DNA of 31,720 nt from an uncultured Bacteroidota bacterium. Lineage in GTDB: Bacteria > Bacteroidota > Bacteroidia > Chitinophagales > Chitinophagaceae. The stretch is taken from contig CAIRSV010000131.1 of the NCBI GenBank assembly GCA_903881265.1, positions 1 through 31,720 on the forward strand, written 5' to 3'. A model generated the notes under the pieces. It did not search any database. It was not told where the DNA came from and saw only the letters and a list, made by a program, of their open reading frames with translations. Position 1 is the first letter of the stretch. The number at the start of each line of letters is the position of its first letter. This document shows, piece by piece, positions 1 through 7,276 of the stretch. The translations under genes were made by a program, and so were the position numbers.

Positions 1-569
1 ACAATGTGCGGCAGACTTGTGGTTTCATTGCCGTTGTTGAAGTGGATATCAAAATCAATCGTGATCCGTTCTGTAAATTTTTTATTGGTGAGGGTAATTC
101 GTTTAAATGAATTCGTCAGTTTTTTTTCAATTGGCTTGGCATCTAATCGCTTATATTGAATGAGGTTGTATGCCTCTTCCGGAACAATATCGTATAAATC
201 GTCGATTCGCTTTCGTTGTTTATCTGTTCTTGTTCCAAATAATTTTCGTTTGATTTCAAAGAAACAAAGATGACTTTCCACATATTCCCTACTCCTTACC
301 TTCACCCTATTGACGCATTCGTTGTGATGGTCTTTGAAAAACTGAAAATCTGCCGTATCATAATAAACCGTCTTATAATTAAATAGACGGCGTTCATCAA
401 TCTCCAAGACAAATTGCTCATCTCGTATACCACGAAGCAGCGCAAGAAGCTGATCCTGCGTCAATACATATTTTGTATCGATCCGGTTCTGAAGTTCAAC
501 ACTATCAAGCTGCTTAAGCGTAACAGATTCGAACGTACCTAACAACGCTGAGGTTTCCTTTAAAAACAA
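1..569 (-). CDS. VTC-domain polyphosphate polymerase (partial, C-terminus off the left edge)
   Basis: The minus strand is open from an in-frame TAA at 576-578 to the window edge, giving about 189 residues. Motifs seen in order are 'NRIDTKYVL', 'YKTVYYDT', 'NRVKVRSREY' and 'FFEIKRK', the pattern of basic and acidic tunnel residues known from VTC4-type polyphosphate polymerases and their bacterial relatives. The family makes polyphosphate from nucleoside triphosphate, usually at the inner membrane face. There is no ATG anywhere in the visible part; the TTG at 567-569 is the first plausible start and places the RxDxKY motif at the usual distance from the N-terminus. In many bacteria VTC-domain genes sit beside CotH kinase genes; here two CotH genes lie about 7 kb away. 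The C-terminal half of the domain is not visible. Confidence 0.82.
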   Translation of the reverse strand, partial: MFLKETSALLGTFESVTLKQLDSVELQNRIDTKYVLTQDQLLALLRGIRDEQFVLEIDERRLFNYKTVYYDTADFQFFKDHHNECVNRVKVRSREYVESHLCFFEIKRKLFGTRTDKQRKRIDDLYDIVPEEAYNLIQYKRLDAKPIEKKLTNSFKRITLTNKKFTERITIDFDIHFNNGNETTSLPHI

Positions 570-696
570 TGTGCTTTAATTTCTTGAAAGATAAACAATA
601 ATTAATAATTTGATAATTTTCAATCTTGAAAATAGGTGATGTCCATATATCTAGAGATAAATAAGATAGCAAGAACATACGACCACTGCACAAAAA

Positions 697-721
697 AATC
701 CAGCATATCGTATGCCGGATT
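697..721 (-). terminator. Rho-independent terminator of the DUF5777 operon
   Basis: A hairpin with 10-bp arms (one mismatch) and a 5-nt loop is followed on the minus strand by a run of T. It lies about 30 nt past the DUF5777 stop codon, so it ends the minus-strand unit before the VTC gene begins. Confidence 0.75.
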
Positions 722-751
722 TTCTCATTATCGTTCTAGAAACCGCGAAGA

Positions 752-1657
752 TTACCAGCTAGCTTCTTTATTTTTTACAACCGTAAACACTCTTGATAAA
801 TTAAATCCGATACGAATGTCACCTTTTCTCCAGCGCTCGGTTGTTTCAGTAATAAACGCTTTTTCATTCATGCCTCTTGTGTTTGTAATATGAAGTTGAA
901 ACACGTGACCGCCCGTTTCGATATCAAAACCGATCGATAAGGGCATGCGATTATAACCACTTCGACCACCATACAAAAAAGGATACGTATCAAGAATCAA
1001 CGCACTTCGGTTTGACAATTTAATTCGTCCACCAATTCCCATCGCCACCATATTATTTTTATCCGCCATGGAATCAACCAAATTTCTATGCACCAAGGTC
1101 GGTGATAATTGTAAGGTAAATGCAGAACCAAATTTTCGACCAAGTATTACTTGATGATAATAGCCAAGTCTATTCTCCATTTTTGATCGTACTGCATCCG
1201 ATTCTTTGGTGGTTTTCATTGTCATACCTGAAACCCACAATATCGAGATCGGAAACGAACCTGTTCCTTTACTTTGCTGAATGAGGCGATATTTTAAGAA
1301 TCCATCAACCTCCTTATTGAAGGTACTTCGTCCAACACCTACTGAAAGATTTTTGCTTACACCATAATCAAAACCAAAACGCATACTCGCCTGATCTAAA
1401 CCGAATAATTCGTGATACCCTCCTGAAAGAGTCCCGAATCTATGTAAAATCCTAAAATCTAGCACACCTTTACCAAGCATTTCCATCGAATGCCCATTGA
1501 TGACACGTGACGATTTAAATGCATTGTGGACATATTGTTTTTGGGGTTTATTACCCGCATCCAATAATTTCTCCAAGTCTTCCGTTTGAGCTTTCAATGC
1601 AACACAACTTGATGTCATTGCAAGAACCATTAAAACTATCTTATATTTATTTGCCAT
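752..1657 (-). CDS. DUF5777 family outer-membrane beta-barrel protein
   Basis: 301 residues with an N-terminal signal peptide (hydrophobic stretch then 'ALKAQ'). The body is rich in alternating strands typical of an outer-membrane barrel: 'MRFGFDYGVSKNLSVGVGR', 'FLKYRLIQQ', 'LQLSPTLVHRN', 'GIGGRIKLSNRSALILDTY' and a final aromatic strand 'DIRIGFNLSRVF'. These features match the Bacteroidota family DUF5777, whose function is unknown. It is the last gene of a minus-strand series (cytochrome c, OB-fold, YceI, DUF5777) separated by only 2-8 nt, so it is probably co-expressed with periplasmic redox or lipid-binding partners. Assignment is by recalled family pattern, not by a search. Confidence 0.78.
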   Translation of the reverse strand: MANKYKIVLMVLAMTSSCVALKAQTEDLEKLLDAGNKPQKQYVHNAFKSSRVINGHSMEMLGKGVLDFRILHRFGTLSGGYHELFGLDQASMRFGFDYGVSKNLSVGVGRSTFNKEVDGFLKYRLIQQSKGTGSFPISILWVSGMTMKTTKESDAVRSKMENRLGYYHQVILGRKFGSAFTLQLSPTLVHRNLVDSMADKNNMVAMGIGGRIKLSNRSALILDTYPFLYGGRSGYNRMPLSIGFDIETGGHVFQLHITNTRGMNEKAFITETTERWRKGDIRIGFNLSRVFTVVKNKEASW

Positions 1658-1665
1658 ACGTTTCG

Positions 1666-2211
1666 TTATTTCATTGCATCAAGGGCGCAATGCACATTAA
1701 TTTTTACATCTTTCGAAATCTTATCTTTAACAGCACCAGGAATTTCTATTCCATAGTCGGCCAACAAAACAGAGAAGGCTGATTTTAATATCGGCTTACC
1801 TCCTTTGACAATCACTTTACCAGTTGATTTCACATCCTTCGTCACACCGTGTATCATCAACTTGCCAACTACATCGGCTGTATATTCGCCATCTTTGGCC
1901 ATATTGATGCTAGTCATATTTGTGACACTTCCTTTGAACGAAGCTTTTGGAAACTTGTCGCTTTCCATATAATTTTCATTAAAATGTTCTTGCATCAATT
2001 GCTTTTCAAATACAAAACTTTTAATCTGAATAATAAAGTCAAGCGAACCCGCTTTAGAATCTAGCAGACAAGCAACAGATTTATTACTGCCTTCAATTTT
2101 TTCGATAGCGCCAGTTGCCACAAAATCTACCGTGCCTGTTTTTGTCATATAGCGTTGTGCAGTTGATTGCAAGGACGCCAACACGCATAAAGAGAAAAAG
2201 AGCTGTTTCAT
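1666..2211 (-). CDS. YceI family periplasmic protein (copy 1)
   Basis: 181 residues with a signal peptide ending near 'QSTAQ'. The mature part shows the YceI lipocalin-like pattern: 'TGTVDFVATGAIEKIEG' at the start, 'HFNENYMESDKFPKASFKG' in the middle (the HM/SxxFxxxxFPxAxF motif) and 'GKLMIHGVTKDV' later. YceI proteins form an eight-stranded barrel that binds isoprenoid or other long lipids in the periplasm. It sits 7 nt downstream of the OB-fold gene and 8 nt upstream of the DUF5777 gene. A second YceI gene starts the upstream regulator operon at 7206, and the two proteins share the NENY/SENY-x-ESDxFPxAxF motif. Confidence 0.9.
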   Translation of the reverse strand: MKQLFFSLCVLASLQSTAQRYMTKTGTVDFVATGAIEKIEGSNKSVACLLDSKAGSLDFIIQIKSFVFEKQLMQEHFNENYMESDKFPKASFKGSVTNMTSINMAKDGEYTADVVGKLMIHGVTKDVKSTGKVIVKGGKPILKSAFSVLLADYGIEIPGAVKDKISKDVKINVHCALDAMK

Positions 2212-2218
2212 GTTATGT

Positions 2219-2662
2219 TTATTTTTTTTCTAGTGAGCAATAATTTAATTGTATTGTATTCCCTAAACCAAGTTCAAGATCCACATTAAAACCTGCAATT
2301 TTGCCTTTAATGCAAACCGGCTGCCCTTCTTTCAGAAACGAACACGAAGCTTGATGCCTGCCATCAATCTGACAAATAATACTTGACGAAGTAGCGCTAT
2401 CTCCCAACTCCACTGTCGTTGAGGTCGAATCTTTGGTCACTTTTTTAATCACTCCCTTAACAGCAACCAATTCATCCACTAGGCGACTTAAGCCACTTGT
2501 ATCATTGGAAGTCTTATCCATTATTTCGTTGAATGTATAGGTAGCCTTTGGCGCTTCTTCCGAAAAATCATCGGAAGCCTTGTTGACGTATGTCCAGAAA
2601 TAAACCCCTGCTATGATACTAGCAGTCAGCATCACCAACGTAAATTTTAATTTATTTCCCAT
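2219..2662 (-). CDS. OB-fold (tRNA_anti-like) envelope protein
   Basis: 147 residues with one N-terminal membrane anchor or uncleaved signal (about residues 7-26). The C-terminal half has the beta-rich OB-fold pattern of the tRNA_anti-like family: 'LVAVKGVIKKVTKD', 'TTVELGD', 'SIICQIDG' and 'GQPVCIKGKIAGFNVDLELG'. The family is common in Bacteroidota and has no settled role; despite the name this is an envelope protein and not an RNA enzyme. It lies 2 nt after the cytochrome gene and 7 nt before YceI. Three Cys occur in the mature part, near 'IICQ', 'ASCSF' and 'NYCSL'. Confidence 0.72.
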   Translation of the reverse strand: MGNKLKFTLVMLTASIIAGVYFWTYVNKASDDFSEEAPKATYTFNEIMDKTSNDTSGLSRLVDELVAVKGVIKKVTKDSTSTTVELGDSATSSSIICQIDGRHQASCSFLKEGQPVCIKGKIAGFNVDLELGLGNTIQLNYCSLEKK

Positions 2663-2664
2663 AC

Positions 2665-3015
2665 TTAATTATTGTTAGCGCCTTGATTGACCCAGGTTTG
2701 AATTTTGGTAATGCTACACGCATCCAATGGACTGCCGCTTGGAGGCATTTTACCGGATCTTGTTGTACTCAGAATGCCTTCGTAATTATCCTTCACATTC
2801 GCATATCCAACAAGATTAATACCTCCGCTAAGTGACGAACTATTATGACAACTTACACATTTGTCTGTAATGATTGGATTAATCACAGCTGTGAACTGTG
2901 CGTTGCTCGTATCGCAGATTGTATTAAACGCTTCGTATGTATTATTTTTACAGCTGCTAAAAGCGACAAGTAAAATCAGCAAGGTGCCTAAGGCTAAGAA
3001 CGCTTTCTTCATCAT
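2665..3015 (-). CDS. Small c-type cytochrome lipoprotein
   Basis: 116 residues. The N-terminus is a lipoprotein signal with lipobox Cys22 in 'AFSSC'. One haem c attachment motif, Cys53-x-x-Cys56-His57 ('CVSCH'), is followed by a 'GKMPPSG' loop whose Met90 is the likely sixth haem ligand, as in the short cytochromes that cap Planctomycete/Bacteroidota redox proteins. It should be an outer- or inner-membrane-tethered single-haem electron carrier in the periplasm. It is the first gene of the cytochrome/OB/YceI/DUF5777 unit and has its own -7 promoter box. Two tandem ATG codons (3015, 3012) are possible starts. Confidence 0.86.
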   Translation of the reverse strand: MMKKAFLALGTLLILLVAFSSCKNNTYEAFNTICDTSNAQFTAVINPIITDKCVSCHNSSSLSGGINLVGYANVKDNYEGILSTTRSGKMPPSGSPLDACSITKIQTWVNQGANNN

Positions 3016-3029
3016 GAATTAAATTTAAA

Positions 3030-3037
3030 CAAATGTA
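3030..3037 (-). promoter_or_regulatory. -7 box (TACATTTG) for the cytochrome/OB/YceI/DUF5777 unit
   Basis: Exact match to the Bacteroidota -7 consensus TAnnTTTG, 15 nt before the cytochrome ATG on the minus strand. No clear -33 TTG at the expected distance. It suggests this unit is transcribed apart from the upstream kinase/regulator pair. Confidence 0.55.
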
Positions 3038-3104
3038 TTATGTAAACTTTTATTTTAGGTTATTGAATAGATAAAAAGGGAATACCTCACTATGAAAACG
3101 AGCA

Positions 3105-3854
3105 CTATTCTTTTTTAAGCCATTTTTTAAATAACGAAGATCGCTCACTACTCACCACAGCTTCAATCGCAGAGGGCGGATGTAGTGCCAACAATATTCT
3201 TGATTTAGATGCGGTGTGAATATCCTTGATGGCACTTGCATTCGCAATGATTTGGCGGTTGACCCTAAAAAATTCAGTTGGATCTAACAAGACTTCAATT
3301 TTATCAAGAGAGAGATCAATCGGAGAATTTTTACCTTCATGATCACAAATAAAACTAAGCTTATCTTTCGAATAGAAATAGGCAATATCTTTCACCAATA
3401 TCGACTTAATCTTGTTGCCTAATTTAATCACGAATCTGTCTTTAAATTTCTTTCCTGTCGCACTGAGTAAACTGTCTATCCCAACTGTTGAATAATTATG
3501 TTGGAGATTCCTGAACTTGAGTATGGCCGTTTCCAATGCTTCTTTTTTAACTGGCTTAAGCAAATAATCCACACTATTCACTTTAAAAGCATCAATCGCA
3601 TACTCATCATATGCTGTAATAAAAATGACAGGGCAACTGATATCTATTTTTTTAAAGATATCAAAACTAGAGCCATCTGCAAGCTGAATATCCATCAACA
3701 TAATCTGAGGATGTGTATTATTCGAGAGCCATTGAACAGTGGCTTCTACTGATTCTAGCGTGGCCACTATGTCTATAGTAGGATCCACTTCAAGCAACAA
3801 TTTTGTGAGTCGCCTTGCTGCAGGTTTTTCGTCTTCGATAATAAGTGCTTTCAT
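3105..3854 (-). CDS. LytTR-family response regulator
   Basis: 249 residues. An N-terminal receiver domain has the acidic pair 'EDE' near residue 7, the phosphoacceptor Asp55 in 'LMDIQL', the 'FITAYDEYA' Thr and the conserved Lys in 'LLKPVKK'. The C-terminal half (about 145-245) is a LytTR DNA-binding domain: 'IKSILVKDIAYFYSKDKLSF', then 'FFRVNRQIIANASAI' and a basic end. It is the cytoplasmic partner of the sensor kinase encoded 12 nt upstream. Its nearest candidate targets are its own operon and the cytochrome unit that begins 90 nt downstream. Confidence 0.95.
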   Translation of the reverse strand: MKALIIEDEKPAARRLTKLLLEVDPTIDIVATLESVEATVQWLSNNTHPQIMLMDIQLADGSSFDIFKKIDISCPVIFITAYDEYAIDAFKVNSVDYLLKPVKKEALETAILKFRNLQHNYSTVGIDSLLSATGKKFKDRFVIKLGNKIKSILVKDIAYFYSKDKLSFICDHEGKNSPIDLSLDKIEVLLDPTEFFRVNRQIIANASAIKDIHTASKSRILLALHPPSAIEAVVSSERSSLFKKWLKKE

Positions 3855-3866
3855 GTGTGTGTAGTT

Positions 3867-6671
3867 TTACGATTTTAGTATAGGTAATCGAACCTCAAAA
3901 ATTAAACTTGTTTTATAAATTTCAACCTCTTGTCTGCTGAATAATCTGAATCGGTTTCTGATATTCTGAAGTCCGATATTTTCACCGGCCACCTTCTGCG
4001 CTTTCTCATTCAGATTATTCGAAACAACCAATCGATTATGACTGATAGAAATGCAAATTGTCAAGGGTTTTTCTGTGGATATGATGGTATGCTTAATGGC
4101 ATTTTCTGCTAATAACTGCAATGTAAAGGGAGGTATCTCCATCTCGTTCACAAGACTAGCATCGCAATCATTTTGAAGACGAAGTGAAGTACCGAATCTC
4201 ATTTTCTGCAGATACATATATTTTTCTAACAACACAAACTCTTCTTCAAGTGTAACCAAATTAACGGATGCATACGATAGCAATGAACGATAATAATCAC
4301 TCAGCATCTGCGTGTATTCGATTGCCATTTCCTTATCTTCGTCAATCACTTGGATAAGGGTATTGAAGCTATTGAAAAGAAAATGTGGATTCACCTGATG
4401 TTTCAATGTTTCATATTCAGCAATTGCTTTTTCTTTTTCAAGCTTCTGCACCTTGCTTACCCTTGCTTCACGAAATCGAATATAATAGTAGATGCCTATT
4501 GCAAACACTAACAGAGAAAGAAATATAAACCAACTTTGTTTCCAAACCGGGCTCTTAATAACGAACGTATAATGAGCTTCCGTCGCATCTAGGAATCGAT
4601 TATTATTGGCAGTTTGTAGCACAAATTCATACGTACCCGGACTCAATCGTGGAAATACAACGTCATGATCAACCGTTGTATTCCATTGTTCACTTAATCC
4701 TTTGAGCTTATACTGATAATAGACCATTTGCTCAGCATTGTAATTAGAGCCTATTTGAAATTTAAAATAATTCTCCTCATAATTAAACGTACTTTTCTCC
4801 TTCACGATACACTTACCCATCACCATCACGTCATCTATTTGAGCTTGAGGAATAAAATGTGACTTATAGCGAGGTACATAAAAGCGAAGGATGCCGGCGC
4901 TTGTGCCTATATACATCATATTATCTCGATCAGACGAAATAGAATTTATTTCGGGAATGTCGGCAAGGTGCAAAGATTCGAAATTGAAGTTTGTCACTGC
5001 AAAAGTTTGTATGTTAATCAAATCAATACCAGCAGCGGAAGCCGCAACAAGATATTTATGTTGGAAACTATGAATACTGACGATATCGTTTGAGATAAGG
5101 CCATTATTTGTTGAAAGGTGAATCACAGAATCGCCTCGCAAGCAATATAGCCCATTTGTATAGGCATTGAACCACATTTGCCCTGCATAATCTTCAGCAA
5201 TACTATAAAACAAATTAGGTTTTGTTTGCGCATCAAGCATCAGATCAGAAACCTGTCTGCCTGAAATCTTCAAGATACCTTGTCCATCCGTTGCCATCCA
5301 CAAATTACCCTTGCTATCTTTTTTTACATCATAGACATAGTATTTCTTTTTTTTGTATTCATCTTCAAGCGAACTAAACTGGTATGTCCCTATTGAGTTA
5401 TCACTATACCAAACACCATTTAAACTTGCAACCCAGATTGTTTTTTGATCACCTGTTATGGTCAATATATCGGATGTTTCAACAGAGTTATCTATTTTAA
5501 TTTTATGCGAGGCTAGATTGACTGCATCCACTTGATAGAGCCCATTACCAGATGTCCCAACCCAAATCATGTTGTGATGATCGATGAATATCGACGTAAT
5601 ATCGACAAGACCGGCAGGCGATGTGAAATTTATTTTCTGTATTCGTTTCGATCCTATATTGAATTTTACAAGACCTTGATCAGGCGTAAGATACATAGAA
5701 TGATCGCTATCAATAGTAATCGAATGCACATTGGTAATTGGCAAATCTCCAAGCTGTCTGATTGGCGTAATCTGCTCGCCGCTTGAGGACACAAGAAGTC
5801 GATTACCGCAAAACCAAATGTTCGCTTCCATATCGACAACTACTTTTTTAACTGACGTATTACTAACCACAGTTTCAATGACATTTCCTTGCATGTCCAA
5901 TAAAAAAGCGCCATCGTCTGTGGCAATGGCAATCATATGATCGAGCACCTTCATATCGTTGACTTGAGAGGAGTTCCAACGTGTCCTGTCAAATAACGTA
6001 ACGGAAGAATCTCGGCGATTTATTTTACAAATATCGCCGCGTTGTGTACCACAATAAAGGATTGAATCGACCAAGGCGAAGCAAGTCACAAGCCTATCAG
6101 GAATCTTACGATTCATAGAACAAGCGCCGACAGAATCTACCGAAGTCTGCACATTGATACCGAGGTCTGTGGATGACCACACGACATTATTCGAATCAAT
6201 AAACGTTTGGTACACGTAATTATCTGTCAATCCTCGCCTTGCAGTATAATGACGTATTGCATACGGCGATATGAACGCATACCCATTGCCCTTAGAGGAA
6301 ATTACCACGGATGAATTACGTACACATAGGTCTGAAATCTCAGCCTTCATATCGGCTATTAATTTCAACGTCTTAGAGTTTGTATTATATAAAAATAATG
6401 TTCCTTCGACTGTTCCCAAAAGCAGGTTTTCATTCGATGCAAGAATAGCAGTAATATTCAACGTAAGTGGAAGAGAGATTCGCACAGATCCGGAGCTCTT
6501 CCATCGAAACAACCCATTATCGCTGCCTATCCACAATGTATTTTGAGCATCTACGTACATCGTATTGTAACGAAGTTTATCCTCTCTAACCTTGCTACTT
6601 CCATACACAAGAGTATTGAGGCATAGAAATAGCACGACGGCAAAAAGTAGATAAAATGAATGTCTCCTCAT
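3867..6671 (-). CDS. Reg_prop/Y_Y_Y sensor histidine kinase (LytS type)
   Basis: 934 residues. A signal peptide is followed by about eight two-component regulator propeller repeats (for example 'NTLWIGSDNGLFRW', 'MIWVGTSGNGLYQVD', 'NLWMATDGQGILKIS') filling residues 35-600, a Y_Y_Y domain (about 640-695), one transmembrane helix (714-733), a coiled linker, the His_kinase segment with phosphoacceptor His763 in 'NPHFLFNSFN', and an ATPase domain with N-box 'AENAIKH' (about 855-861) and 'GENIGLQNIRNRF'. The periplasmic propeller should sense an envelope or nutrient signal and phosphorylate the LytTR regulator next door. The ATG comes 1 nt after the upstream YceI stop, so the genes are translationally coupled. 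SusR-like kinases of this type are usually tied to polysaccharide loci; no susC/susD pair is seen here. Confidence 0.95.
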   Translation of the reverse strand: MRRHSFYLLFAVVLFLCLNTLVYGSSKVREDKLRYNTMYVDAQNTLWIGSDNGLFRWKSSGSVRISLPLTLNITAILASNENLLLGTVEGTLFLYNTNSKTLKLIADMKAEISDLCVRNSSVVISSKGNGYAFISPYAIRHYTARRGLTDNYVYQTFIDSNNVVWSSTDLGINVQTSVDSVGACSMNRKIPDRLVTCFALVDSILYCGTQRGDICKINRRDSSVTLFDRTRWNSSQVNDMKVLDHMIAIATDDGAFLLDMQGNVIETVVSNTSVKKVVVDMEANIWFCGNRLLVSSSGEQITPIRQLGDLPITNVHSITIDSDHSMYLTPDQGLVKFNIGSKRIQKINFTSPAGLVDITSIFIDHHNMIWVGTSGNGLYQVDAVNLASHKIKIDNSVETSDILTITGDQKTIWVASLNGVWYSDNSIGTYQFSSLEDEYKKKKYYVYDVKKDSKGNLWMATDGQGILKISGRQVSDLMLDAQTKPNLFYSIAEDYAGQMWFNAYTNGLYCLRGDSVIHLSTNNGLISNDIVSIHSFQHKYLVAASAAGIDLINIQTFAVTNFNFESLHLADIPEINSISSDRDNMMYIGTSAGILRFYVPRYKSHFIPQAQIDDVMVMGKCIVKEKSTFNYEENYFKFQIGSNYNAEQMVYYQYKLKGLSEQWNTTVDHDVVFPRLSPGTYEFVLQTANNNRFLDATEAHYTFVIKSPVWKQSWFIFLSLLVFAIGIYYYIRFREARVSKVQKLEKEKAIAEYETLKHQVNPHFLFNSFNTLIQVIDEDKEMAIEYTQMLSDYYRSLLSYASVNLVTLEEEFVLLEKYMYLQKMRFGTSLRLQNDCDASLVNEMEIPPFTLQLLAENAIKHTIISTEKPLTICISISHNRLVVSNNLNEKAQKVAGENIGLQNIRNRFRLFSRQEVEIYKTSLIFEVRLPILKS

Positions 6672-6672
6672 A

Positions 6673-7206
6673 TTATTTATTCATACGAATTCCTACATGA
6701 ATTTCAATATTCTCTGCTACCTTTCGATGCACAAGACGAGGTACTTTTATACTAAATTCAGTTAGACTAAAACTAAAGTCAGATTCTATTTTTAGTTGTT
6801 TATCATTGATAATAGTAAGCGTTGCATGAATAATTTTATTGATGACAATGCCATGTAAATCGAAGTTTCCTTTCGCTCTAACAGCATAGGTACCTGGCTT
6901 ATTAAAATCAATTTCTTCAATTATTTTTCCAGTGAATTTAGCGTCTGGGAAATAATCACTTTCGACATAGTTCTCTGAATAATGTTGTTTCTGTAGCTCA
7001 CTATTAAAACCATAGAACGAATCTAATGCCACAGCAAAGCTGAATGAATTTGTTCGCTGATTAATTACACCTCGTAATTCATTGGAATGGCCTTTGATTT
7101 TCTCTAATGTCGCCCTAGAAAGAAAAGACACTTCACCATGTGACGTTTTATAATAGTCGCCATCACTAAAAAATAGCAAGCATACATATGTCAGAATCGG
7201 GAACAT
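6673..7206 (-). CDS. YceI family protein (copy 2), first gene of the kinase operon
   Basis: 177 residues with the YceI pattern: 'GEVSFLSRATLEKIKG', 'HYSENYVESDYFPDAKFTG', 'AKGNFDLHGIVINK'. The N-terminus is unusual: the putative signal is only about 14 residues and has no positive charge, although there is no better upstream start. An exact -7 box ends 5 nt before the ATG, which would leave almost no leader. The gene is 1 nt from the sensor kinase gene, so this lipid-binding barrel may supply or hold the ligand sensed by the kinase; that link is inference. Confidence 0.85.
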   Translation of the reverse strand: MFPILTYVCLLFFSDGDYYKTSHGEVSFLSRATLEKIKGHSNELRGVINQRTNSFSFAVALDSFYGFNSELQKQHYSENYVESDYFPDAKFTGKIIEEIDFNKPGTYAVRAKGNFDLHGIVINKIIHATLTIINDKQLKIESDFSFSLTEFSIKVPRLVHRKVAENIEIHVGIRMNK

Positions 7207-7210
7207 GCGT

Positions 7211-7218
7211 CAAAGTTA
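7211..7218 (-). promoter_or_regulatory. -7 box (TAACTTTG) for the YceI/kinase/regulator operon
   Basis: Exact TAnnTTTG match on the minus strand. Its last base is 5 nt from the ATG at 7206, predicting a very short or absent 5' leader. Confidence 0.45.
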
Positions 7219-7229
7219 CACAATAAAAA

Positions 7230-7256
7230 AAACCACAGCCTGATTCGCTGTGGTTT
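7230..7256 (-). terminator. Rho-independent terminator of the CotH/lamin-tail gene
   Basis: Perfect 10-bp stem (arms AAACCACAGC and GCTGTGGTTT) with a 7-nt loop, followed on the minus strand by a T run, 20 nt after the CotH stop. It separates that gene from the YceI operon. Confidence 0.9.
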
Positions 7257-7276
7257 AGACAATGAATTTTCCTTGC

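Noticed and set aside
3867..6671. Sensor kinase considered as the regulator of a polysaccharide utilisation locus
   Set aside because: No susC/susD pair or glycoside hydrolase cluster is present in the window.
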